64,000 bases of DNA. Origin: Plazaster borealis (taxonomy: Eukaryota > Echinodermata > Asteroidea > Forcipulatida > Labidiasteridae). The stretch lies in assembly GCA_021014325.1 (NCBI GenBank), contig CM037472.1, positions 21,065,063 through 21,129,062 of the forward strand. Reading direction: 5' to 3'. The position numbers and the translations under genes are program-made. Positions 1 through 12,800 of the stretch are shown piece by piece (the stretch's first letter is position 1; every line of letters begins with the position of its first letter). Below the pieces are notes generated by a model. The model worked only from the letters and a program-made list of their open reading frames with translations. It made no database searches and was not told the DNA's origin.

Positions 1-200
1 ATTACCGAACTTATACAATCCCTTTAAGCATAACAAGTTGCTAAGCACAACAAAATTTTGCTTAAAAGAAACAGGTTACCAGCTAAAATACTATTTTACA
101 TGTGTACAAAATGAAACTGGTATCCTGCGTAGTTTTGCTTAGCAGAAAAATGTTAAGCAATATTTTCTGCTTAAGTAGCTCTATGAAATTTGGCCCCTTA
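1..200. repeat. MITE-like family A, copy 1
   Basis: From about 25: internal ttgctaagcacaacaaaattttgctt, ggttaccagc, and right end ctgcttaagtagctctatgaaatttggccc. Family ends are gggcccaatttcatagagctgcttaagc in inverted orientation. The left end is degenerate. 201-652 holds no recognisable feature. Confidence 0.75.
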
Positions 201-652
201 GCGTGGAACTAACAAATAACATAAGTGCAAACATGCATTGACTATGTTCAATGTTGTGCTATCGCGATGTTTTATTTTACAAGACAAGTATGTACAATTT
301 CATTCTTTTATTTTCAGATTGTTTCACAGGTCATGAGTTTTTTCATCTTCTTTCATAATGGTCTTTGTCAAAGATTTGATTTTATGTCTGAATTTATTAA
401 GAATGTAAAGTACAAAACAACAACTGAAAACATTCAACCAAATCTTTCTTAAACAGTCCTATAATCTCAGTTTAAAATGAATTTAATATCATGAAACCCA
501 AATTAACTTTGAAAGAAAACTTTGTTTGTATGCAAATAAAGAAACTGACCTCTGAAAATGTAGGAATACTCTGTGTTTTGTATCATCAACAACGTTAGAA
601 AATTTGTAAATTTTTCAAGTCTACAATCTGAAATCATTTGATGCTGTTGCAG

Positions 653-808
653 GTTTACATGAAATCCAACGAGTCGGAGAAGCACCACCATGAGTTTACA
701 TCCAGAGTAGCTTCCCTGAACGCATGGCTGGATAAGGCAGAGGCTTGTGTGTTACGACCGGTAGAGTGTAGCTATGATGTCATGAGGGAACACGTTCAAC
801 ATCTGGAT
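653..808 (+). CDS. Exon 1 of window: second half of a spectrin repeat
   Basis: 52 codons, phase 0 at both ends (residues 1-52 of the fragment). The acceptor is ctgttgcag and the donor is gtgagt. LNAWLDKAEAC is the conserved helix with the WL-x-x-AE signature. The first half of this repeat must be in an exon upstream of the window, so the gene continues to the left. Confidence 0.9.
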
Positions 809-3800
809 GTGAGTACCTGGAAAAACCAGAGGAAATGTGTCAGTGGTCTCTTATGTTGAATCACTCATGAAAATTCTGCAAAGAATATTCACGTATTAGT
901 CATTTCGTACACCGAGGAATGAGAACAATCAAGAGGCTGCAGACAAAAGTGAAGGTGGAGAACAGGGCCCAATTTTATAGAGCTGCTTAAGCACAAAAAT
1001 GAGCTAAGCATAATAACAACATGCTTACCAGAGTAAGGTTACCAGCCAAAATAGCATTCCACTTGTACCAATTATGACTGGTATCCTGCTTCTTTTGCTT
1101 AGCAGAACACAATGTTTGCTGCTTAAGCAGCTCTGTGAAATTGGGCCCAGATATAAAGATGTGTCTCAGAACAGCATGGATTAAGAACACAAGATATACA
1201 AACACTGATATGTATGAGGATGCCTGTATCGTAAACTGGGACCAATACGGATGATTCACAACAATGTGCAACCCGGAGAGGCGATTACCGCTTAAACGGT
1301 TGACTTGTAGTAGCCTCACAAGAAATCTCATGCCGTAAACACAGAAAAAAAAACCACACAAAAAAACCACACGAATGAACTTGAAACAAGCGGGGGTCAT
1401 GCAGCATGCGCTGTGAGATGACTAAAGATGTGTCAACCTTTTCCAATGATGCATTTCGAGAATGGCCTCTCCCGAGCAAGCTGTAGAGGGTGCACTGTAT
1501 CGTGAATCACCCGTATTCTGGTTACCACAGACTTTTGCGCTCACATGATTCTATGTGCCATAGAACAAAGCTTTTAAACAAAGCTTTAAAAAAGTTATTT
1601 CATGAGGAGAAATCACTTGGGTAAATGCCTGCAGTTGTGCATCATGTTGTCTGAGCCCAAATTCATCAAGCTGCCTAAGCAGAGAATTTGCAATAACATT
1701 TTCTGCTAAGCAAAACTAAACAAAACACCAGTCAAAAAGGGTGCGTGTGATACAGTATTTTTGGCTGGTAACCTAATTCTGGTAAGCAAAATTGCTAAGC
1801 TACTTTTTGTGCTGAAGTGGCTCTACGAAATTGGGCTCTGGGTTTGACTGCACTTTTAGGCTTAAAGGCAGTATATACTTTTGGTAAATGTCAAAGACCA
1901 GTATCCTCACTTGGTGTATTCCAACATATACATGAAACAACAAACCTGGGAAAGTTTAAGCTCAATCGGTCATCGCATTCACCAGAAAAAAAGTGGGAAA
2001 AAACCTTAAGTGTTTTCACCATTTTCAAACATCAAGTTTTTGACTCATGAGATCAAAACTAATTGTTTCACTCATTTCTCAAAAACTATGGCATTTAAAG
2101 CAAACATATTTCAAAGGGAGTTTCCCATTATAACATCTTTATACCACGTAAGTTATGTGTGAATCTGTGAACATTTATATTTTTACTCTTACCAATGTTA
2201 CAAACACCCTTTAATAGGAAGAGTCAAACTGTAGGTAAATGATTTCATAATCTCAATGATTAACATTCGATACTCAGGAATTCCGAAGCCAAGTACCAGG
2301 CCATGAGTTCAACTTCAAGCACCTCTCTCAGCTCGCGCAATCATTAGTCAAGACACGCTCCAAAGAAGAGACGGCCGCCATGGTCAACACACTCCGGACG
2401 GTCAAGGATCGTCTGGCCCTGGTCAGGGACTCCATCCCCGCCCGGGCCAAGGTCATGAATGAGATGGTGCAAGCCTTGAGACGATATGAAGATGGGCTAG
2501 AGGAGTTGGAGGGATGGATTGATACGTCTGAGAGAATACTGAAGTCTTATGAAGAGGAGAAGATGCTAGCGACTGTAGATCCTATGGAGATGGAGAATCG
2601 TCTCAAGAAACATAAGGTGATAAAACCTTTCTTGAGTTTCATCTTGAATTAGGAGTACAAATTACACACAGGAATTAACTCAGTTGAATTAGACCTTTTT
2701 TAGTTCACTTAGATGGCTCACGAAAGTTTATAGAATTTAATCTACCATGAGTAAACAAGTTTTTGTAAACATATTTCAAATTAGTAATTAACTGTTGAGA
2801 ATGTGTAGTTAAGATTCCATGGATGCTTTTGTTTCAGACCCATTTTTCCAAAGTGCCTCACATCGAACAGCAGCTTGAGGAGAAGACTGGCATTGTGAGG
2901 TTCATCATCAGCCTAAACAAGGAAAGTTATACAGAGACTACTGCACTGGAGACTACAACAGCAAACATCCAGCTACGCTATAGGGTAAGACAAATCACTT
3001 CAGTCTGTTTATAGACCTCTTGCACAGACATCACACTATACTACTGTCTGTCCATGGTCTGCCATTTTGGGAGTCAGTTTGCATGTAAAGATATTGTGAA
3101 CATGTAGGCACATGCACGTTGCCTTAATAGACCCCCTTGCATTGGCTGCCAACACTGAGAGGTCAAACAATGGAAATGTGCACTTATCACGGGCCATGCA
3201 CAACTCTCAGCCAATGATAGGTCTTCCTTGACATTAGTGAGGGCGCTGTTCAGGTCTTTTGACATCATGTGCAAGAGGACTATTCGCACTACACAGTATA
3301 ACCATAGGGAAACGGGGAAACTGACTCCCAAAAATGGTGCAACCAAGATTTGTTGTGGTGATTAGGTCAGAGCCCAATTTGATGGCTCTGCTTACCGCCG
3401 AATTCTGAGCTTGCAATCATCATTATTCACTTACAGGGCAAGCGCCGAGTTTCTGCGCTAGCTGTTTAAGCAAAGAATGCCCAGTAACGTTGAGTGTGCA
3501 CTCGCATAAATTCCCTGCTAACCCGTGAAATACGCTTGATATAAGCTTCCGTAAGCGCTGCTTCCTTACTTACTACTTACGGTAGGCAGAGCTAATGAAA
3601 TTGGGCCCAGGTAATCTGGGTCAATATCGTTCAACAAACAAGTAACAGAGTTTACATTATCAAATATTGAGTCTTGCATATCTCACAAAGAATTCATTAA
3701 ATCACCAACATTTTGAGAATGTTTAAAAGTTATTTGAAGACTGTTCATCCGTTTAAAATCTATCTTCAATTCCAGGAAAATCTTATTTTTCTTAGTTAAA

Positions 3801-6800
3801 CCCTCTTGGCTCGGCTCGATTTTCTAATGGCTTGATCTTGACAGTTAATTACCCTGCACTGTTGTTTGTAATTGTGAGCATTTTTGAGTTGTATTTTAAC
3901 TTTTTATGATCCATGATGTTCATTCAGACCACGGTCAGTTTAGCTCATGACTGGGAAGAGAGACTCTCTGGACAGAGGAAGGAATGGCAGGGCTTTGAGC
4001 AGAGGGAAGCCGAGCTTGATGATTGGCTACAACAGGCGAACAAACAGTTGCTAGAACACAAAGGGCCAATCAGCAAACAGTTGGAGAGCCACAAGGTAAA
4101 TATTATTACTATTGACATGGTGACAGTGGAATGTAAAAGATTAAAAGATTACTGCATTGGTTTAGATTGCACTTTCTTTCTGGCCAGTTGGATTATACAA
4201 GCTTGTCACTTAACCTGCTCATGAGGGGCGGTCTGGTTGTGGTTGGCGATTGGGTTTTCAGTCCCTACCTGATTGCTTGGGTTTTCCCTGGAATAATTCT
4301 CTGGGGTTTTACCTTCCACATCTAAGACTGAAACTTCTTTCCTTGTCTTCTCTCCCTGGGGTTCGTGGCTAGTACAGTAATTAATTTCGCTTTTCTGAGA
4401 ATCCTTGCCTTCACAACTAGAATTGGCACGTAAAAAAACAAAAAAATAAAAAAAGAACATAAATATATTGAACAATTAATGGCTAGCACTCCTTTTCAAA
4501 AAACATTTCAACAGTTTGGAAGTTGTATACACTCGTTGATATCTCAATGATTTTAGTTGCTTCCAATTTATTTGCCATTTTTACTGATCTTGATTTGGTC
4601 ATTGTATAGTTGTGTAATTGTCTATTCTGTATGGTTTTTGTGTAATTGATTTAACGTTGACACAACTGTATACCTCGTAGGTGTGGTTTGAGTCTGGGCA
4701 GCCTGAGGCTCTGATTAGATTCCTATCAACGACTCAAGATCTGCTTCACTCACTACCACCAGAAGAGAGACAACTGCTAGAGAGAAGAGTGAGAACACTG
4801 CAGGATAAATACCAGGTAGGGGATTTACCATTATTGAAGACACCAGAAAAGAACCAGTTAGTTTTAGTCCAAAGGTGTCCTTCATTCCAATTGTATTGAT
4901 AAGTGTATCCAAATGCTTTATTCCAAAAACCAATGGGTGCGTTCGATTACCTTCCCCGGTTTGACCCAGGTCTGACCCCAGTGCGTTCGAATAGCTTTGA
5001 CGTCATTCTTGTGGCTCACCCGGGTCAGCCCCAAGTAACTTGCTTTTGGAGCGGGTTACTTGGGGCTGACCCAGGTGCATGACATCACGACAACAAACAT
5101 TCTCAATGGCCACCATTTTGTTTGTAATTTAGCGGGACACTTTCAGGAAAATTGACACACATAATTTAACGCAGCAGTGTTACCTTGAGAATAATTATTT
5201 TACGATCTTTTCGTGAATCCACGAAAAGTTTTGGACGTAATGCACACAATGAAAGTACTTCTGGTCGGCTGTCCCAAGATGCATTGGTGTGAATGCTGGG
5301 GGAAGTTGGGGCTCACCCGAATAAGCACACCAGGGTAAACCCGGTGATATATACCGTCCCATTGTTCCAGTTATGATTTTAATTAGGTGTTCGGGCATTC
5401 CCCCCGGAACACCTCTTGTTTACACATGTCTTTGTTCCGCCTAGGCTATGATGAAGGTTGTTCCGCTGAAGTCTGCCCAGCTACAATTCCATCAGGCCAA
5501 GGACAATCTAGACCAGACACTCAAGGATAGTGAGATTGAGCTAGCAGAGGAACACCAAGCTCTGAAAGATGGCAAGCCATGTCAAGATGTCATGAGCAAA
5601 CATCAGGTGAGTGGTCTACATTTCTCGAATGAAAATTTTGCATATTCATAGCAAAGCCCGTACATCAAAAAGACCGTAGACTTACAATTCGAATGAATTT
5701 TACGGATATGTGTAATTTATTTTTTACAGGATTTCTTCCACAAGCAGCAACCCTTGGAGTCAAGCTCCAAACGCCTCCAAGCTATGGAGGACATCAAGAA
5801 GCAACTGATGACCCTTGACCCTAAGTATGACCCTTCACCTTTAATCCACGCAATAAATCAGGGTCAGGAGAGACATACAAAGCTCAGTCAGCAGGTACTG
5901 GAGTTATCCAAAATACTTCAGGATTTGCCTGAAAAATGGAAAGAATTCAATGACAGGTAAAAGATTAAGAAAAATATAAACAAGATCTTCTAAAAGTGTT
6001 CAATTGAAACAAACTTTGCAAGAATTATACCTTTTTTTTCCCAGGTTGTTTTTCTCAAACATTTGGCAAACGAAACTTGCAATAATAAAACTTGTATAAG
6101 TAACAATTAACTTTTACTTCATTGATTTACCTGTAGTCCTGAAGCAAACAACACACCTGTTTAATGTTTCTTTTTAATACATGTTTTTCATCGTGTGGTC
6201 ATCTTCTTTTACTAACATTCATGTCATTTATCAAAGTCAAGAAAGAGAAATAAGAATCACCTGACCCCATTTTGTCGTGAAGAGAAGCAGTAGTAATTGA
6301 TACACACAAGGCATGACAAAGATAGTTGCATTGTGATACAGTTCAATTTAACAGTATTGTCAACACCTTTAGATCTGGGTCCAAGCACAAAACTTGCTAA
6401 GCACAGGCAAATCTTGCTTAACAGAAACAGGTTACCAGCCGAACTTCCAAAACGTTTACATTGTTTCCACTGGTTCCCCGCTCATTCTTGCCTTAGCAAA
6501 GAAATTTTGCTGAGCAGTATCTTCTGCTGAACAGCTTTATGAAACTGGGCTGTTAACTTGTTGTCAGTTACTAGCCAGTCGGTCCCCCAGCTTTTTCACA
6601 GGTTCATGTTTTAAGGTTTCCATTCAACATTGTCATGTGTCTGGGACTGAATCGATGGGTTACATGTAGCTGTGGAAAGCAATAAACTAGCCATCTGGAC
6701 CACTGGGAAAGAATTTTGACTGGCATTTGGCAGATGGATCACTGTTGAGGGAAATTGTTGCTCTAAATACCGTATTTTATTCATCTCAACTTGTAGATTT

Positions 6801-9800
6801 GAAGCTCTGCGCCAGTGGGTCTCTGACATCCATGAGGTCATGATGTCAATCCGTACCACCAAGAATCATGAAGATTTTAAGAAACTTTGTTCACAGTTTG
6901 AGGTAATCAGTCATTTAGATCACAGGCCTGGAATTTCATCTTTGAGAGGGCAAGGCCATTTTCATTTTGCAAAGAGCACTTCCATTGGAAAAACTGAAAG
7001 TCTATGGGAAAATTTTGAAAGGGCCTCAAGGCCGAGACCGGGGGCAACAAGGCATGGCCTTCAGGCCTTCACGTGATTCCAGACCTGAGAACATTTTGTT
7101 TCATTTGGATATGAAGTGGATTCTATTTCCTGCCATTCATTTTGGGATGATTTCGTTCAAGTTTTTGATTAGGCAGAAGCACAATTTACGTCTAAGAATA
7201 AAGTTCAATGTACAAAACAATTTTACACATTCTAAAGTTTTAAGTTTGATTTTAGTGAGTTATTGTACATCTAGTTAGGTTTGCTGTGTATTATAAACGC
7301 ACAAAAAGATCTTTGTTGTTTCATTGGTGGAACACACGTCCCTTGTTATCCTTTATTTTACCATGCATGCTGCTGGGTTGCTTCAAAATTATTATATAGG
7401 AGTCCCATATTGATAATTATAGGATGCTTAGGATGTAAATTGTTCCCTTCCGTTTGTCCCAACAGGGCAAGGTTGGTGTCTACATGGAGTTGTTCACATT
7501 GTTTACAAATCTTTTTTATATAGAATTTTAGAGTTTGGGGTGGACGAGTTTCCTTGCAAATTTTGTATTTATTGTGAACAAATTTTAAATGACAGGGATC
7601 ATTGTGTGAGTTATAAAAAACAAATATTGAATGCAATTCGTTCATGCAATATCACAGAATATAATCAGTTGGTAAAATGTGGCTTTTCCATTTCACTCAG
7701 CTTTGCCAGCTTCGTCGCCTCGTGGAATGGAATAGGAATGGTTCAGAACTCACCTTATTCTCTGCCAATGCACTCAACTGCATCTAATATTTGTATAGTA
7801 TTATCATTCTCTGGTATTGTTAAAATTGCCCTGTGACAGTAAACAAATAAACTACTGTCCGACATCTCTTCCCCCCAGTTCCTGTCTGACATGGCTGACG
7901 ATACCCACGATGAGTTCACATGGCTCAACACGACATTGAAATCCCTCGCCGCTGACTGCCCTCCCCAGCAGAAGCTCACAACAGAACGTCAGCTGGCTGG
8001 CCTTCTCCGCAACCACAAGTCCATCCTGGAGACCCTGCATCAGTTCCCTGTGGAGAAGGTCGCTCTGACGATGATGTTCTCCTATACTGAGAGGGTGGAG
8101 GAGATGATGCAGTGGGTGAAGGAGATGAGGGAGAAGATGAAAGAGCCAGTGGAGTGGAGGAATCTTGAGTCTGTCGGGACGAGCCTCAACCAACAATTGG
8201 TATGTACTCATCTTATCTCAATTAAAATGTGATATAATCCCCTTTACGTAGTGAATTTTTTCAAATTATTTTGTACACGCCAAACTGATGTCAACACCGA
8301 ACTCGTTTTCTAACTAGTTCATAAATGATTCTTGGGTGTTGACCAAAGATTATAGAGTGCCGAAGGTGTAAGATGGGGGGACTCAGGCTGAAATGTGAAA
8401 TGTTCACTGGACACCATTTCAGAAAGCAACTTTTTTTGATGCAACAATAGATCAGTGCAGACAATGACCATAGCTATCAATGAATAATAAAATATTTGCT
8501 TGCTGAAATGGCGCCCATTTCACGTTCCAACGGTAGATAGAGCTCCAGTTTTCCATCTTGCGCCTTCGGCGCTCTATATTCTTGGGTGTTAACTTTATGG
8601 AGTAACTCTCTGGCAGAGTTTGAAAAACAAGACACAAGCTAGATGATTTTATTCATTTCAATTGGTCATTTTCACAAATCAAATAAATGCACTCTTCACT
8701 GGGTTACCTGGGACTGATTTCACAAAGCACTAAGATTCATCTTAAAGGTATCGTACACGTTTGGTAATGACTCAAAACAAATATTAGCATAAAAACTTTC
8801 TTGGTAACAAGCAACGGAGAGCTGTTGATAGTATAAAACATTGTAGGAAACGACTCCCTCTGAAGTAACAAGTAACGTAGTTTTGGAGAAAGAGGTAATT
8901 TCTCATTAAAATAATAAAAACTTCTCGCAAGAAGTTTTTATTCCTATCTGAAAGCACACCAAATTTTTACAACAAGGGTGTTTTTTCTTTCATCATTTTC
9001 TTGCAACTTCGATGACCAATTGAGCCCAAATTATCACAGGCTTGTTATTTTATGTATATGTTGGGATACACCAAGTGAGAACACTGGTCTTTGACAATTA
9101 CCAAACGTGTTCAGTGCCTTTAAGTTTGCTTGACACTTTTGAATACAGCGGGGAAAATTGCTAGCAGCAAGTCGGCTTACTTGCTTCCACACAACCCCTC
9201 TGAAAGGAAAGGCCAGTCCGCAAATTCGCTTCCATATGCCCTTGCTACGCCCCGGATCGCAGCAACCATTACTTTCCCCTGCACAGTTCAAACTTTCTCT
9301 CTTTGACAAATACCTGTTGTCAGTATTACCATAGTGATTCGTATTGTGACATCACACTTTGCTTCGCAATTAAGGCTGATTCCCAGTTAAGATCAGTCTT
9401 AGCTCTTTGTGAAATCGAGCCCTGATCAAATAATTAATGTGTATCACTTGGTTGTTGCCTCTTTAGAAAAACCCTGACTGTTTTATGGACATTCAGCTGG
9501 ATTAAAAACAATAGCCATCTTCCTTTATAAATTACTTGAAAGAAGGCAGGTTAGACGTACAAGGGGAAAAAACAACAACTTGAGCTTATGGTTCTTAAAA
9601 TGTACAGGCAAGAGATTTGAAAATGCAACAACGGGATGTTGAGGTGCATGAGTTGATTCACAACTGTCGTGAGTTGCAGCAGCAGCAACAGCAGCAGCAG
9701 CAGCAGCAGCAGTCTCAGGCACACCAGCCACCAATCACCATGTCGGATGTCATGGGCCATGAAGCTACCGAGCTGGATAGGTCGTGGAAAGATGTCAAGA

Positions 9801-12800
9801 GTAAAAGTTCCCACAGAGTCTACGACCTCAAGGTGATTTAGTCGTTAATTTCGATGTGACCTCTTCTGCTCCTTCTTTACGCTGAAATTATAAGGGTTAA
9901 GTGATGGTAGAATGAGTATCGTTGAGTAATAAAACTATGTTAGGATGTGGTGAAATAGATACTTCCCAATATATACCATCTTTATGTGCAACTTGGGTTG
10001 TGGCCATGAGCTGAGTCAACATTCTAATTTTTCTAGACATCCAAGTGTAACCTAGACGAGTAGCTTAGACAGCCAAGTGGTTTACCAACCAATCATGTAA
10101 GGAATATGAGAAAACTTGCTGCATGAATTATGCATGTTGCGTAGTTGTGCATTCAAAAAAATGATTGTCTGTAAAGATGGGCAACTTAACTGTGTGTGAA
10201 GTCAAGTGGGAACTATCTGAAAATAGGCTGCAAGATGATACATTGGTATTGACACCTTTGGCTGTGCCTTAGAAACTTATTTCAAAAGTACCAGGGATGA
10301 GAAATTTCAGACTCTTATCTGAATTCAGACTTTTTTTAATATCTGCCTGGTAACAAAAGATGCTGCAAGTATCTCCAGATAAAAATAAGTCCTGCTCTTT
10401 GATCCACTTCTCTAGCACTGAGGATACTGTTCCCAGAAGCTCCTTGAAATGTGTTAACTTCAGGGGTTACCACGAGGTGGAATTGCCATCATTTCAATGT
10501 ACCTCCTAAGATCTGGATTGAAGTTTCAGATTTTTTCATCAGCATTGACTCTCACCCCTGTAATGCTGATATTGCAAAGCAGCAATTTTAAAGAAATATG
10601 GAAAGAATACCTCGTGAATAATTTCTGAGCTTTGTTTTAATATAACAACTTGCCTTGTCATGTGGGCCTTAGTCATATGATTAGTTTAACTTGATTAGTT
10701 TAACTCTTGTAAAAAAAACCTGGCCGAATTATAATATTGGTTTTTGTGAATGATCATTAGGAGTATCTGAAGTGGTTGGAGACCTATGAGAGTGACAAAG
10801 GAAAAGCGGAGACATTCCTGAGGAAGGCTGATTCTGAGCTTCTAGAATCATCACCTCTGACTGGTCTGAAGCCCATACAGGAGAAACTAAGTGCACTTAA
10901 GGTATACACATACAGTATTTTTTTAAAGTAAAGTGATTGTCTTTAGTTGACTGCACTTATACCCCCTGTTCCTTACCATTGGTGACCTTAGTTGACCAAG
11001 TCTACGTAAAAATGGCCTTTGAACGGAAGCTTTCTGTTGTGTAAGAATGTGTGCTTCATGCTTGAGTGGTTAAACAATGCGGTCACCAGCGGTTTCTTAT
11101 GTCAAACAATTCGGTAAGGAAAGGGTTAAACGTGTGTTTTTGTCGAATGAAAGGTTTTTCTCCTTCAGTTTGCTTTTCTTGTAATGCACTGAAATTAGCT
11201 CAAAATACAGCAAATTTGAATCATTGTAGTGTCCGATGCAGTGATTTTGTCGTCAATAGGAAACTCTGCTCTGGAAGGGTTCAATCTGTTACTGTGGTCA
11301 TGTTTGAATGATTGGGAGAAAAATCATGTAATAATTTCAAATTCAGCTATTGTGTTGTAATAGGAGACTCTGCTTTTGGACGTTTTTATCCGTTACGGTG
11401 ATGATGTTTAAATGGTTCGGAAAAAAAATGTATGTTTGAAGTTTATTGAATGAATTGAGGCTTGTTATTGATCACTTGTTTTTTGCATAGCAGGCTCTAC
11501 ATGAGGAGCAGACCAAACTGAAACCTCTGCTTGCCGCTCTAAAAAATCTGACCGGCCAAATGCAGACCGCTTCTACCGACGATGCCACAAAGAAGGATCT
11601 CCAAGATGACCTCTTCAGGCTAGAGGCAAGGAACGCCTCAATCCGAGATGAGGTTTCCAAGAAGCTGGAGCATCTTAGAGGACTGGAGGACGGTTGGAAG
11701 AAGTACGAGTCGGAGGAGAGGAAGATGACAGAGTGGCTGGAGGCGACTAGTTCCAGTCTCGATGAGATTGAGAAGATTACAGGCCTACCTGAGAAATCTT
11801 TAAGACAAGCCGAGGTAAGTGTGCCCTCAAACTTTGCAATGGATAAAACTTACTAATTTTTTGAACGACTCCATGTGGACGCCAACCTTGTCCCCCATGA
11901 TATGACTTTGCCTGGATAGGATGAACAGGCGGGCAATGATTTAAAAAAAAAAAAGATACAGATAGAATGGGTTCAATGACTGCAATAGTCCAATAATTTT
12001 TGCTATTGGACAGGCCTGTCCAATATTAAATACATTGCAAAATGTAATGGATGACACCCACCAGTCAAAATGACAAGGATCTGAGTGTGTGGTATATAAA
12101 TACTTGTCTTGATTCTACAGGTATTATTCGCTGATATTGTTGAAAAACAACATGATCTAGACTCCCTGGAGAGAGCCTTGAAGGATCTCACCAAGAATCA
12201 ACCACACCCTGAAACCCAAGTATTGATGGCGCAAAACCTTAGCCTCCACAACCAGTGGGAAACACTCTGTTCCCGGGCCAAGCTGCAGAGCGCTAAGCTG
12301 AGTCAGGATGCGACACAATGGCAGCTTTATCAGCAACAGGTTGAGCAGTTGAAGCCTTGGTTGAAGCAGACTGAGGAGCGGCTTGAGGGGAAGACCAGTC
12401 ATATGGAGTGTAGCTCCATGGAGGATGTGGAGGAACTCCTTGAAGAGCTGCAGGTAATAAAAACAAAATGTTTAGAATTGTCTTCTCTCATGTAGTTTTT
12501 GTATTGAAAAGGATTTCATGTTTTATGAAAAACCAGCCCATTACAGTTTTTGAGTTTTGTTAGGTCTAATACAAAATATTGTTAACAAATTTGTAGGTAT
12601 ATTATACAAAAAGAGCGTGGACTTCATGCAGGATCGAGATGTACACAGCTCAATACCCCCTCCCATAAAAACAGACATTTTGTGGCGATTTCACCATTTG
12701 ATTTGTATAGACTTTTCTGAAAACTGTTTCCAGGTGGTATTTTTACAATTTTGTATTGTATTTGGTAATGATAATAGAAATAGGGATAATTCTCATAAGA

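Noticed and set aside
225..452. Possible exon after ttattttcag at about 318
   Set aside because: The following frame does not resemble a spectrin repeat and no donor continues phase 0 to exon 1.
987..1400. 137-codon minus-strand ORF
   Set aside because: It crosses a family A MITE and low-complexity DNA; no domain, no splice support.
7281..7836. Several 80-98-codon ORFs on both strands
   Set aside because: Overlapping, AT-rich, cysteine-rich by composition, no family resemblance.
9034..9309. 91-codon minus-strand ORF sharing NCAGESNGCCD with 21228-21467
   Set aside because: The sharing is explained by repeat family D at both places; no longer coding unit is seen.
9525..9814. Minus-strand ORFs rich in alanine or leucine opposite exon 10
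   Set aside because: They are the complement of the CAG run.
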